Of a stretch of 64,000 nt of DNA, positions 26,040 through 34,811 are shown piece after piece. Every line of letters starts with the position of its first letter. The first letter of the stretch is position 1. Position numbers and translations under genes: made by a program. Below the pieces are notes generated by a model. The model saw nothing but the letters and a program-made list of their open reading frames with translations, was not told where the DNA came from and did no database searches. Origin of the DNA: Desertivirga brevis. Its GTDB lineage: Bacteria; Bacteroidota; Bacteroidia; Sphingobacteriales; Sphingobacteriaceae. Where the stretch lies: NCBI RefSeq assembly GCF_017355835.1, contig NZ_JAFEWF010000005.1, positions 248,001 to 312,000 on the forward strand, read 5' to 3'.

Positions 26040-27452
26040 TTACAAGAATTGCGCTATTATTCTAATACCTTTCTCCAGCTGATCCTCGTCCAGGGAGGCG
26101 TAGCCTAAGCGTAAACCTTGCACCGGGGAGCTAAAACTAAAGCTCTCTGGTGATAAGATTTGCACTCCTTTTTTTAACAGCACCTCAGACAGCTTCGTGA
26201 TATCTACCTGTCCTTTTGGTGTTAGCCAGAATGCAAGTCCCCCTTCTGGTTTATGAAAATGCACTTTATCCCTTAGATGTTCATTAATTACCTTTTCAAA
26301 AAAGTCTCTTTTATTTTTATACGTCAATGTGGCTTTGCGAAGATGTCTTTTAATATGCCCCTCATTAATAAGTTGAAGAACAGCCTGCTCCATCATGTTA
26401 TCCCCTTGAGCATCTATGATCTTCCGGAGACTTGCAACATTGGTGATGACTTGCTTTGAGGAGGCGAGATAGCCGATACGCAGAGCAGGAGCAACAATTT
26501 TACTCATCGTTCCGATATAGACAAAGTTGCCAACGTTCTCAGAGCTGCTTACCGGTAGTATTGGCCGCTGTCCAAAGTGGAACTCGTTGTCGTAATCGTC
26601 TTCAATGATTGTAAATCCATAAGCGTTTGATAAAGAAATAAGCTGCAAACGCCTTTGTAAACTTAAAGTAACCGTAGTGGGGAATTGATGATGCGGTGTG
26701 GTGTAAATTGCCTTTACTGATTTATGCGTCTGAAGGATAGTACGAAGTTCGTCAATATTTAAACCATTTTCATCAACGCTCAGCGGTACCAGTTCTGCTC
26801 CGGCACTCTGGAAAGCTTGCCATGCTGGCTTATATCCAGGATTTTCTACGATCACTTTATCGCCTGGCTTGAGCAGGGCATGTGCTGTTAAGTACATCGC
26901 CATTTGGCTTCCCCTGGTGATGAAAATCTCGTCGGGAGATAACCGCATGGAACGCTTGTAGTTAAGCATTTGCGCAATAGCGTTTCTGAAATCCCAATCA
27001 CCAGCCTCTTCGGTATAACCCATCATTTGCCATCTTCCTTTTCGACTGAATATTTGTCGATAGGCCGCTGCAAGTTCATTTATTGGCGCTATTCGCGTGT
27101 CGGGGATTCCATCGTCAAATATAATTTCTGGCTTGATGCTTACCACTTGCTCAGAAACCACTGAATTAGGATGTTTTACCGCTGAAAAGTCCGGTAAATT
27201 ATCCGCAATGAACGTTCCTTTCCTCACTTTCGAAACCAGCCAACCTTCTGCAAGGAGAACATCTAATGCATCGATCACTGTATTACGGTTGAGCTTTAAT
27301 TGCAGTGCCATTTGCCTGCTGCCCGGTAGTGGATCGCCACTTTGCAGTTTTCCTCCCTTTATTGCCTCAATAATCGAATCGGCCACCTGAATATAGATCG
27401 GCCGTTCGCAGTTCACGTTTATTGTTATCTGTAGATCCCAGGGTCTGAGCAT
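26040..27452 (-). CDS. MocR/PdxR-type regulator (GntR + aminotransferase fold)
   Basis: A 470-residue regulator. Residues about 10-85 are a GntR winged helix (RPIYIQVADSIIEAIKGGKL, GSRQMALQLKLNRNTVIDAL). Residues about 110-470 are an aminotransferase class I fold with the PLP lysine in GTMSKIVAPALRIGYLA and DDYDNEFHF. I use the ATG at 27452, because the 36 residues before it are hydrophobic and unlike the family. MocR proteins such as PdxR sense PLP and control pyridoxal synthesis or amino-acid genes. No such genes are adjacent, so the target is unknown. Divergent from the potassium channel. Confidence 0.9.
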   Translation of the reverse strand: MLRPWDLQITINVNCERPIYIQVADSIIEAIKGGKLQSGDPLPGSRQMALQLKLNRNTVIDALDVLLAEGWLVSKVRKGTFIADNLPDFSAVKHPNSVVSEQVVSIKPEIIFDDGIPDTRIAPINELAAAYRQIFSRKGRWQMMGYTEEAGDWDFRNAIAQMLNYKRSMRLSPDEIFITRGSQMAMYLTAHALLKPGDKVIVENPGYKPAWQAFQSAGAELVPLSVDENGLNIDELRTILQTHKSVKAIYTTPHHQFPTTVTLSLQRRLQLISLSNAYGFTIIEDDYDNEFHFGQRPILPVSSSENVGNFVYIGTMSKIVAPALRIGYLASSKQVITNVASLRKIIDAQGDNMMEQAVLQLINEGHIKRHLRKATLTYKNKRDFFEKVINEHLRDKVHFHKPEGGLAFWLTPKGQVDITKLSEVLLKKGVQILSPESFSFSSPVQGLRLGYASLDEDQLEKGIRIIAQFL

Positions 27453-27700
27453 ATCTGGACTTGTGGCTATTAATAATTCAACTACAATTATATCAACAAT
27501 ATCATGGAATATTAGAAGATCATAAGGATTTACCAGTAATTGAACTGACAGTAGATACAAACAGAACTTGCCTGCGGGTCATACAATTTTTGCGATTAGC
27601 AAATATTTTCTATTGATTAATAAGCCCGATCATTACCAGGTTGTAGAAAGGCTAGGAAAAAGGTCCGCAAACTTTATGTTTTAGCCATTGTTCAGCATGC

Positions 27701-28522
27701 ATGTCCCTAGCTGAATTTCGTAACAGGCTTTACATTGTAATTTTTCATTCAGATACACCCGGCGGACGTAGGTTTGACATTGCTTTACTATGGCTTATAG
27801 TATTAAGTGTTGGGGTGGTTTTTATGGAGAGCATTGCTTCTGTAAGGAAGGAATATGCTCTTTTAATAACAGCCGCCGAATGGTGCTTCACTATCCTCTT
27901 CACCATAGAATTTGTAGCCAGAGTATTTAGTTCACCCAACCGGTACCGGTATATATTTAGTTTTTATGGGATGATTGATCTTTTAAGCATTCTTCCCGCA
28001 TACCTGGCTTTGTTCATTCCAAACCTTCAATATTTGCTGGTAATTAGGGCATTGAGATTACTCAGGGTCTTCCGGATACTAAAGCTTACAAGGTTCTTGA
28101 AAGAAGGAAATGTGCTTGCAGTAGCATTAAGAGCGAGCATGTATAAAATTGTAGTGTTCCTTACAACTGTAATTACCCTGGTAATTGTAGTAGGTACAAT
28201 GATGTATGTGATCGAGGGAGAAAAAAATGGCTTCACAAGTATACCTATTTCCATCTATTGGGCCATCGTTACAATTACCACCGTTGGCTATGGTGACATT
28301 TCTCCTTCAACTCCACTCGGCCAGTTCCTTGCAGCCCTACTGATGATTTTAGGCTACGGTATCATTGCTGTACCCACAGGAATTGTATCTTCAGAAATTA
28401 CCAGGATTTCAAATTCGGGACTGTTGCCTTGTCCAAATTGTAATCATATGATTTTCCCGGCCAATGCAAGGTTCTGCGGCAACTGTGGCACCGAACAGAA
28501 ACGCTCAGATAACAAAAATTAA
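27701..28522 (+). CDS. Six-helix voltage-gated-type potassium channel with zinc ribbon
   Basis: A 273-residue inner-membrane channel. The selectivity filter is TTVGYGD (193-199). An S4-like helix (RALRLLRVFRILKLTRF, 116-132) has arginine or lysine every third residue, as in Kv voltage sensors. Pore helices flank the filter. After the last helix, residues about 240-265 hold a zinc ribbon (CPNC...CGNC), which is unusual as a C-terminal extension. The channel is otherwise like KvAP/Kch-type bacterial ion transporters. Stands alone on its strand. Confidence 0.9.
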   Translation: MSLAEFRNRLYIVIFHSDTPGGRRFDIALLWLIVLSVGVVFMESIASVRKEYALLITAAEWCFTILFTIEFVARVFSSPNRYRYIFSFYGMIDLLSILPAYLALFIPNLQYLLVIRALRLLRVFRILKLTRFLKEGNVLAVALRASMYKIVVFLTTVITLVIVVGTMMYVIEGEKNGFTSIPISIYWAIVTITTVGYGDISPSTPLGQFLAALLMILGYGIIAVPTGIVSSEITRISNSGLLPCPNCNHMIFPANARFCGNCGTEQKRSDNKN

Positions 28523-28582
28523 CATCAGACCGAAAGGATAGAACTTTTAGTTCAATGACCGGGAAAATCTAAAAAAACAATA

Positions 28583-29920
28583 TTATTTAGCGGGGGCAAC
28601 CCTCCAAATAGTATTAGAAGCATCGTCTGCTACCAGAAGGGAACCATCACGAATTACGGCAACTCCCACCGGTCTTCCATATACTTTACTTTTTTCCTTA
28701 TCTGCAATAAATCCGGTTAAGAAATCCTGGGGTTTACCTGAAGGTTTGCCGTTCTTAAATGGCACAAATACTACCTTATATCCTACAAGCTGAGAATGGT
28801 TCCATGATCCATGTTGCCCGATGAAAGCTCCTCCCTGATATTCACCTGGGAATGCTTTTTGATCATAAAAGGCTAAACCTAAAGATGCCGTATGAGAACC
28901 AAGCGAAACATCTGGAACTATAGTTTTTTTAACGAGGTCGGGCCGTACATTTTTCATTCTGGGATCTTCATTAGGACCAAAGTAAGCATAGGGCCAGCCA
29001 TAAAAACCATTTTCTTTAACACTGGTGATATAATCGGGCACTAACTCATCACCCAGTTCATCGCGTTCATTCACTGCTGTCCACAAGGTTTGGGTTCCTG
29101 GCTCCCAATCCATTCCTACTGGATTTCGCAGTCCTGATGCATAGATCTTCTCCCCTGAACCGTCAGGATTTACAACCAGTATAGCAGCCCTTCGAACCTC
29201 ATGCTCCATTCCATTCTCTCCGTTATTAGATCCTGATCCTACAGAAATATAGATCTTGGAACCATCCTTACTCGCAATAATATTACGCGTCCAATGATTG
29301 TTATACCCGCCTGCTGGAAGCTCAACGATTTTAGTCCCCTTAGCACTGATCTTCGTAGTACCAGGAGTATATGGAAAACGCATCAAACCACTTGTGTTGG
29401 CTACATAGAATGAATTATTTAAAACTAGCATACCCAGTGGTTGCTCTAAACCTGTTAAAAAAACCTGTTTAAGGTCTACTTTACCGTCTTTGTTACTATC
29501 CCTAAGAATAGTGATCCGGTTGGCGCTTGCATCCTGCTGATTCGCCTTTGCTTTACCGGTAATATTATCTTTGATCTTTGCCTTTAGTTTCTTTTCGGTA
29601 GCAGCTTCAGCAATGAAAATATCTCCATTTGGAGCCTCATATATCCACCTGGGGTTTTGAAAACCATCGGCGTACTTTGTAACCTGAAAACCAGAAGGTG
29701 CTACAGGAGTCTTTCCTTCCGGCCAGCCAATAATATCAGAAAAATTTGTCTTTGAGGCGGTAGTATCTGGCTCAGGAAGAACCAGTTCTCCAGCCGCGGT
29801 TGATGTTCTGGAAATAGTATCAGCACCGCTATTTTTCGTTTGCTTGTTATTCGAATTACAACCTGTCCAAGCCAACCCAAGTGCCAAAACTAACCCGGGT
29901 AATACAAATTTGTTATTCAT
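28583..29920 (-). CDS. Sorbosone dehydrogenase-like PQQ propeller lipoprotein
   Basis: A 445-residue lipoprotein with signal peptide ending in Cys (GLAWTGC). The mature part is a six-bladed propeller of the glucose/sorbosone dehydrogenase family. It shows GFQVTKYADGFQNPRWIYEAPNGDIFIAEA, NHWTRNIIASKDGSKIYISVGS, GLRNPVGMDWEPGTQTLWTAVNERDELG and a closing PVGVAVIRDGSLLVADDASN. These enzymes oxidise sugars with PQQ in the periplasm. No PQQ synthesis gene is near. The substrate is unknown. Confidence 0.86.
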   Translation of the reverse strand: MNNKFVLPGLVLALGLAWTGCNSNNKQTKNSGADTISRTSTAAGELVLPEPDTTASKTNFSDIIGWPEGKTPVAPSGFQVTKYADGFQNPRWIYEAPNGDIFIAEAATEKKLKAKIKDNITGKAKANQQDASANRITILRDSNKDGKVDLKQVFLTGLEQPLGMLVLNNSFYVANTSGLMRFPYTPGTTKISAKGTKIVELPAGGYNNHWTRNIIASKDGSKIYISVGSGSNNGENGMEHEVRRAAILVVNPDGSGEKIYASGLRNPVGMDWEPGTQTLWTAVNERDELGDELVPDYITSVKENGFYGWPYAYFGPNEDPRMKNVRPDLVKKTIVPDVSLGSHTASLGLAFYDQKAFPGEYQGGAFIGQHGSWNHSQLVGYKVVFVPFKNGKPSGKPQDFLTGFIADKEKSKVYGRPVGVAVIRDGSLLVADDASNTIWRVAPAK

Positions 29921-29975
29921 GCTCTTTTTTCAAAATTTCACTCAAGCAACCGTAAAAATACTTGTATTGTTTGAA

Positions 29976-30605
29976 CTATAAGACGGAAACCGTTGACTGC
30001 TTAGCTATAAAGAGTTGGTCCAGATGCTGCTGGTAGCGCTTCAAATCTTTCTCAATATCTGCATTCTTCTCTACGTCGTGAAAATGCAGGCTTTCCAATG
30101 GATGCATTCCAGTGAAGGCATTCATGCGATGGAAACCGAATAAAGGCCCGTCGTCAACACTTCTTTGGTTAAAAAACTCACCAGGCAACGTAAAGGCAGT
30201 TGCCGGTGCATTCCAGGAAGTAGTTAGCAGATAATTACGCCCGTGTAGCATGCCCCCAGTCCCATAATTAACGTCAGGGTTCTCCGCCTTCCGGCCATCA
30301 CTATGATAAATTCCCTTACGGTGCCCAGCGGTGAAAACTTCGTCTATATACTTCTTGAAGCCGTGGGGCAACTGAAACCACCAAATAGGAGTGTGATAAA
30401 TGATAGTATCAGCCCAAACAAAGTTCTCTACCTCTTCAATAACATCATATTCCTTATTTATATCTGTAGATCTCACTTCGAAACCTTCTCTGGTGTTGAA
30501 AAATTCTTTGGTTGCATCGAAAACGGATCTATTGAATCTTCCGCCTGAATGTCCAAATACCTGACCTCCATTTATTACAAAAATCTTTTTACTTTGATTA
30601 CTCAT
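29976..30605 (-). CDS. mdaB: NAD(P)H-dependent oxidoreductase, MdaB-like flavodoxin fold
   Basis: A 209-residue flavoprotein related to MdaB/NQO1-like quinone reductases: KKIFVINGGQVFGHSGGRFN, then YHTPIWWFQLPHGFKKYIDEVFTAG and LLTTSWNAPATAF. The ATG at 30605 is used because the 19 residues upstream (to 30662) overlap the operator and promoter region. It probably reduces quinones or nitro compounds with two electrons. Divergent from a LysR regulator, a common arrangement for such reductases. Confidence 0.87.
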   Translation of the reverse strand: MSNQSKKIFVINGGQVFGHSGGRFNRSVFDATKEFFNTREGFEVRSTDINKEYDVIEEVENFVWADTIIYHTPIWWFQLPHGFKKYIDEVFTAGHRKGIYHSDGRKAENPDVNYGTGGMLHGRNYLLTTSWNAPATAFTLPGEFFNQRSVDDGPLFGFHRMNAFTGMHPLESLHFHDVEKNADIEKDLKRYQQHLDQLFIAKQSTVSVL

Positions 30606-30622
30606 ATTTATTGCTTTTGACA

Positions 30623-30630
30623 CAAATGTA
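30623..30630 (-). promoter_or_regulatory. -7 element of the mdaB-like gene
   Basis: Minus-strand TACATTTG matches TAnnTTTG perfectly. No TTTG lies 19 bases upstream (TTTA instead), which fits activation by the LysR protein bound at 30654-30680, centred near -50. Confidence 0.55.
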
Positions 30631-30653
30631 GGACGGTAAATACTTCTATTAAA

Positions 30654-30680
30654 ATAATACAAATCATACCTTTGTATTAT
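30654..30680. promoter_or_regulatory. LysR operator between divergent genes
   Basis: ATAATACAAA (30654-30663), seven bases, TTTGTATTAT (30671-30680): a perfect ten-base inverted repeat. It covers the -7 element of the LysR gene (30667-30674) and lies about 50 bases upstream of the reductase start. Confidence 0.75.
30667..30674 (+). promoter_or_regulatory. -7 element of the LysR gene
   Basis: TACCTTTG, a perfect match, 26-33 bases before the start codon at 30700. It lies within the inverted repeat, so LysR binding should repress its own promoter. Confidence 0.6.
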
Positions 30681-30699
30681 AATTATAATAGATATTACT

Positions 30700-31596
30700 A
30701 TGGTGAATTTAGAGTGGTTCAGAACTTTTAAAGCTATTTACGAGACAGGAAGTCTTACGGGAGCGGCAGAAGCATTATATGTTTCTCAACCTGGGGTAAG
30801 TTTACATCTTAGCTCTTTGGAGGCATACGTGGGCTACAAATTATTCGACCGTAGTTCAAGAAAAATGGTCACTACAGAAAGAGGTAAGGTTTTATATAAC
30901 TATATTGTAGAAGCACTTACCCACCTTGAAAAGGCAGAACAGCATTTTCACAAAAGCACAGAAAAAGAGCGGCCAACTATTAGTATAGGTATGTGCTTCG
31001 AAACTTTTCAATTTACTTTGGAGCCCTATTTGCCAAGATTACCCTTTAATGTGATCATCAAGTTTGGGGATTATCCAGAGATGCTGAGCGATCTGGATGC
31101 TGGTATTCTTGACCTGATCATTACTCCACAGAAGGGGGAATTTACGGGATTAGAATATGAGGCATTTTTTAAGGAACGTATTGTAATAGTAGGAGGGGCT
31201 AATACTGATATAGAGGGCTTTAAAAAACTGCTGAAGGATGGAAACAAGGTTGATATTCAAAAATGGTTGAAGAAACAGATCTGGTACGGGACAAATGGAG
31301 ATATGGAGCATCTTCGAAGGTTCTGGCATTTCAACTTTGGGAAAAGACCCGACTTCAAGCCAAACTACATAGTGCCCAATATGAGCTCCATACTAAGATG
31401 TCTTGGCGGAGGCGAAGGCATTGCCGTAATACCTGACTTTTTATCAAAAAAGGAATTCGAGCAGGGCCACGTTAAATTGGTATGGGAAGGTGATAAACCA
31501 ATTGAAAACACCCTTTATTTTGGCACCCGTAAAAAGACTACTTATAATAATGAAATTGCCATGGTCAAAGAGATTTTTTTAAGGGAAATGGTTTAA
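30700..31596 (+). CDS. LysR family transcriptional regulator
   Basis: A 298-residue regulator. The winged helix at residues 1-60 contains WFRTFKAIYETGSLTGAAEALY and VSLHLSSLEAYVGYKLFDRSSR. A periplasmic-binding-like effector domain (about 90-298) follows. The start ATG GTG AAT at 30700 gives the family-typical MVNLEWFRTF. It is divergently transcribed from the MdaB-like reductase and shares its operator. The inducer is probably a quinone or electrophile, by analogy. Confidence 0.92.
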   Translation: MVNLEWFRTFKAIYETGSLTGAAEALYVSQPGVSLHLSSLEAYVGYKLFDRSSRKMVTTERGKVLYNYIVEALTHLEKAEQHFHKSTEKERPTISIGMCFETFQFTLEPYLPRLPFNVIIKFGDYPEMLSDLDAGILDLIITPQKGEFTGLEYEAFFKERIVIVGGANTDIEGFKKLLKDGNKVDIQKWLKKQIWYGTNGDMEHLRRFWHFNFGKRPDFKPNYIVPNMSSILRCLGGGEGIAVIPDFLSKKEFEQGHVKLVWEGDKPIENTLYFGTRKKTTYNNEIAMVKEIFLREMV

Positions 31597-31599
31597 AGA

Positions 31600-32793
31600 T
31601 TATAATTTCTTTATTATCCAATAGAAACCTGCCGCGGTGATGATAGAAACCAAGCCGGTAAGTGTCCATAGAACATCAAACCCAAAGTGGTCGGCAATAC
31701 GCGTCCCTATAAATGGAGATATGATATGTGCAGCAGAAAATGCCAGGGAATTTACTCCCATATAAGAACCCTGCTTTTTTCCTGAAGCCCTTTTCATAGT
31801 CAATGTTGCCATAAAAGGCATGGCTAGAATTTCGGATATACATAGCAGGAACATACCGAAGTAGAGAAGCAGGAATTTGCCGGGCAATAGTAGTACGAGA
31901 AAGGCAGCACCACCTAACAAAGTCCCGATGATGATCGTTCCACTTGCTCCAAGTCGTCTTTCTGCAATATGTACGAGGATCATCTCGAGTGAAAAGACCA
32001 CGAATCCACTGTAGGCGAGTATTACTCCGATACTCCATTCACTAAGGTGATGGACCGTCCTGTAAAACAGTGGGAGAGTGCTTAGAAGCTGGAAAAAACA
32101 AACACTGTACAGCAGGCAGAAAAAACTAAATACTAAAAACGGAGCATCCTTCCATGGAGACAAACCAGTTGTTCCCTTTTCAGGATCTTTTTGAACACCT
32201 TTAACGGGTTGCAGATTCCGGAAATAAAAGTAGAAAAAGAGGCCAGCAAGTCCCGTACTGATCGCATTTCCATAAAACAACCAATGGTAAGAGATAGCCG
32301 CAAGTAGACCTCCCAGAGCCGGGCCAATAGAGAAGCCCAGGTTCATAGCCATTCTGTTAAGAGAAAAAGCTTTTGTGATATTTTCAGGCGACGTATACGA
32401 CGCAATAGAAACGGTATTCGCTGGCCGGAAAGTTTCACTGATAACACTTAGAATAAAGACTCCAATACTTAATTGAACGGGAGTACTTAGAACAGGAAGG
32501 ATACAGTATACCGGAACACAAAGCATAAGGCAAAGGAACTGAACCCTGAAATTACCAACCTTATCACTTAACCATCCTCCTAAAGCTGACCCAACTACGG
32601 CACCTGCACCAAAACAACTTAAAGTATTTCCGGTATCTTTCAAGCTAAATTTAAGCGCATCAGTCATGTAAACCCCGAGAAATGGAATAACCATCGCTCC
32701 GCTGCGATTGATAAGCATTATCAATGCCAGCATCCAGGCGGGTTTAGACAGACCACGATAAGAATTAAGGTAAAGTTGTATTAAATGCTTCAT
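31600..32793 (-). CDS. MFS transporter (efflux type)
   Basis: A 397-residue twelve-helix major facilitator protein. The loop 2-3 motif is GGWLSDKVGNFRVQ, matching the family signature GxLaDrxGrk. NRSGAMVIPFLGVYMTD near the N-terminus is typical of drug or metabolite exporters of the YxaM/MdtH group. The ATG at 32793 is used; 14 residues upstream of it look non-coding. Its stop is four bases from the stop of the LysR gene (converging). Confidence 0.87.
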   Translation of the reverse strand: MKHLIQLYLNSYRGLSKPAWMLALIMLINRSGAMVIPFLGVYMTDALKFSLKDTGNTLSCFGAGAVVGSALGGWLSDKVGNFRVQFLCLMLCVPVYCILPVLSTPVQLSIGVFILSVISETFRPANTVSIASYTSPENITKAFSLNRMAMNLGFSIGPALGGLLAAISYHWLFYGNAISTGLAGLFFYFYFRNLQPVKGVQKDPEKGTTGLSPWKDAPFLVFSFFCLLYSVCFFQLLSTLPLFYRTVHHLSEWSIGVILAYSGFVVFSLEMILVHIAERRLGASGTIIIGTLLGGAAFLVLLLPGKFLLLYFGMFLLCISEILAMPFMATLTMKRASGKKQGSYMGVNSLAFSAAHIISPFIGTRIADHFGFDVLWTLTGLVSIITAAGFYWIIKKL

Positions 32794-32880
32794 GGGCAGG
32801 CGGTAAAAATAAGAGAATTGGACCGACCTTGACAAATCGTTTTGTCATAAAAGAAAGGATATCCTAAACCTTCCAATTGA

Positions 32881-32911
32881 TTTGCAGTTTTGTGCGGAAT
32901 CTTTAATTTTG
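32881..32911 (+). promoter_or_regulatory. Promoter of the 32946 lipoprotein gene
   Basis: TTTG (32881-32884), 19 bases, TAATTTTG (32904-32911), both perfect. The start codon lies 35 bases downstream. Confidence 0.7.
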
Positions 32912-32945
32912 CACCGCACTATAGAAATACTACTTAATTGGGAAT

Positions 32946-33596
32946 ATGAACTTTAAGCTTATCACTTGTACATTTATCACCGCTCTTTTTGCATTCACTT
33001 CCTGCAAGAAAACGCAAGAAGAACCTGTAATTGAATACCCTTTCACTTTAGAAAATTCAACCGTAGAAAAAAAGTCGGAGATACAGCTCTTTACTAGTAA
33101 TCAGGAATTGAAGGACGTAGGAAAGATCACAAAGTTTGTTGAAAATAGTCAGCTATTTAACATGCATTTACAAGATAATCGTTTCGGTTCGTTGACTGTC
33201 TTTTCTGCCGACTCCTCTTATTTCAATTTTCCTGAAAACAAGTATACGTATGAGAAAAAAAACGGCTTGTATTACTTTTATTCTACATACTTATATGATC
33301 TTGGAGATGCTCCGGCTGGCTCATTGGCATTAGTAAAACATAAGGAACCACATTTTAATACCGCCCAGGGAGTAATGGCAAAAGAAATCAGGGTTGCTAA
33401 GGGAACATTAAAATCACTGGAATTTTCATGCCTTGCCTATAAATTATCCAGGAACAGCTATAATGTAAACGGAAAGCTTACGGGGTCTACAGAGGAGGAA
33501 GGTGTTCTATATAATGAATTCAATGAAGACTTCCTGAGAAGCCTTGGAGAACATGATACTTTGGCTGTCCAAAAATTTGTGATAACCGTAAAATAA
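32946..33596 (+). CDS. Lipoprotein of unknown function
   Basis: A 216-residue lipoprotein. Signal peptide MNFKLITCTFITALFAFTSC with lipobox FTSC, then KKTQEEP. The mature domain is mixed alpha/beta with no motif I can name. One CLAYK segment and a basic-aromatic pattern (YYFYSTYLYDLGDAP) are visible. Monocistronic with a good promoter. Confidence 0.7.
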   Translation: MNFKLITCTFITALFAFTSCKKTQEEPVIEYPFTLENSTVEKKSEIQLFTSNQELKDVGKITKFVENSQLFNMHLQDNRFGSLTVFSADSSYFNFPENKYTYEKKNGLYYFYSTYLYDLGDAPAGSLALVKHKEPHFNTAQGVMAKEIRVAKGTLKSLEFSCLAYKLSRNSYNVNGKLTGSTEEEGVLYNEFNEDFLRSLGEHDTLAVQKFVITVK

Positions 33597-33692
33597 TTAG
33601 TCGTATTCTACCCTGCTTTTGTCGCAATGTACACACCTTTTACTTCATATTAACTTCGATATTTGGATAAAAATCACCGAAATAAAAGAAAT

Positions 33693-34103
33693 ATGAAAGA
33701 CGAAAGAAACCCCATTGGATGGACAGAGATTTATGTGGAAGATCTTGTCCGCGCCCAAAAATTCTATGAAGATGTTTTGCAAATTACGATGCAACCAGCT
33801 CCGGTGCCTCAAGGAATGGAAGCTGAGGAAGGAAGTGACGACTACTTCGAAATGGTATTTTTTCCAGGTAACATGGAAGCCCCGGGAGTAAGTGGTTCTT
33901 TGGTAAAATCAAAAATGTTCAAACCGGGATCAGGAGGAACAATGGTCTACTTCTCATGTAGTGATTGCGCAGAGGAAATTTCAAGGGTTGAAGCCGCTGG
34001 AGGGCAGGTAATAGCAGGTAAAATGCCTATTGGTGAATATGGATTCTGCGGGATTTGCATGGATACGGAGGGTAACCAGATTGGTTTCCACTCAATGCAA
34101 TAG
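33693..34103 (+). CDS. VOC (glyoxalase/bleomycin-resistance) family protein
   Basis: A 136-residue vicinal-oxygen-chelate fold protein. It starts GWTEIYVEDLVRAQKFYEDVLQ, contains VFFPGNMEAPGVSGSLVKS and GGTMVYFSCSDCAEEISRVEAAGGQV, and ends FCGICMDTEGNQIGFHS. This is the two-beta-alpha-beta-beta-beta layout of YybH/glyoxalase-like enzymes. The ATG at 33693 replaces a longer frame from 33663, since the domain begins right after it. Substrate unknown. Followed by a strong terminator. Confidence 0.88.
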   Translation: MKDERNPIGWTEIYVEDLVRAQKFYEDVLQITMQPAPVPQGMEAEEGSDDYFEMVFFPGNMEAPGVSGSLVKSKMFKPGSGGTMVYFSCSDCAEEISRVEAAGGQVIAGKMPIGEYGFCGICMDTEGNQIGFHSMQ

Positions 34104-34118
34104 GAAAAATTTTCTTGC

Positions 34119-34145
34119 AAAGGGAGTTGAATGCTCCCTTTTTTT
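34119..34145 (+). terminator. Terminator after the VOC gene
   Basis: AAAGGGAG (34119-34126), loop TTGAATG, CTCCCTTT (34134-34141) and a run of T to 34145. It lies 16 bases after the VOC stop codon. Confidence 0.9.
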
Positions 34146-34267
34146 ATTCCCTGAAAATGATTGCATTAGGGCGAAATATTTATTTAGAAGGGGAATTCCC
34201 CCTAGATTACATTTTCCGATATCATCACTATTTCTATATTTGCGCCATAATACGTCGTTCCCAGCCT

Positions 34268-34354
34268 GCCCGGATGGCGAAATTGGTAAACGTTGCGGTC
34301 TCAGAAGCCGTTGAGAATTGTCTCTTGAGAGTTCGAGTCTCTCTCCGGGCACCA
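34268..34354 (+). tRNA. tRNA-Leu (anticodon CAG)
   Basis: An 87-base gene with the CCA end encoded. Acceptor arms GCCCGGA and TCCGGGC pair fully. The anticodon loop CTCAGAA reads CAG. A long variable arm (TTGAGA, loop, TCTCTT) marks a class II tRNA, and the T arm GAGAG-TTCGAGT-CTCTC is perfect. Reads CUG leucine codons. Confidence 0.95.
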
Positions 34355-34364
34355 GGTTAACCAC

Positions 34365-34715
34365 TTATTCACCCTCATTTTGTTTCAGCTGTAACCTTAA
34401 GTTTTTAGGAGCAACTTCGCAATAGGCGGTTCTCAAAGCATCTGTAAACAACCCTTCATTTACCCGCTTCATTTCTATCATTGTCCAGCCTTGTTTTCCC
34501 CATTTATTATTAACGGGATAGATCACTGTTCTGTCATTAGAGGAAAATACATCCTGGTCTATTTCAGACAACTTCACTGTGGCTATTTGTAGTTCGGCTA
34601 CGTAAGTGGCAAAAATCTTTTTCTTAACCCTGAATGACGTTTTTTCAAAGTGGGGTTCTTCCGTTACTTCCGGCAATGAGAGAGCCAGTTGTCTGAATAA
34701 GTCAAATGTTACCAT
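34365..34715 (-). CDS. MmcQ/YjbR family DNA-binding protein
   Basis: A 116-residue protein of the MmcQ/YjbR (CyaY-like fold) family. It shows FRQLALSLPEVTEEPHFEKTSFRVKKKIFA, then VIYPVNNKWGKQGWTMIEMKRV and LFTDALRTAYCEVAPK. The first ATG at 34721 is two codons earlier; I prefer 34715. The family binds DNA or folds like CyaY; its role is not settled. Its stop is ten bases from the tRNA end, in the opposite direction. Confidence 0.88.
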   Translation of the reverse strand: MVTFDLFRQLALSLPEVTEEPHFEKTSFRVKKKIFATYVAELQIATVKLSEIDQDVFSSNDRTVIYPVNNKWGKQGWTMIEMKRVNEGLFTDALRTAYCEVAPKNLRLQLKQNEGE

Positions 34716-34811
34716 AATCAACCAAATAGAAGGATTCTTTTTTAGCTTTACAAAACATTGGCTGTTTAGCTACAATCTCCAGTAATACAAGATTGTCGAA
34801 AAGATAATTGA

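Noticed and set aside
34030..34360. Protein frames crossing the tRNA-Leu gene
   Set aside because: They overlap a perfect tRNA cloverleaf and a terminator.
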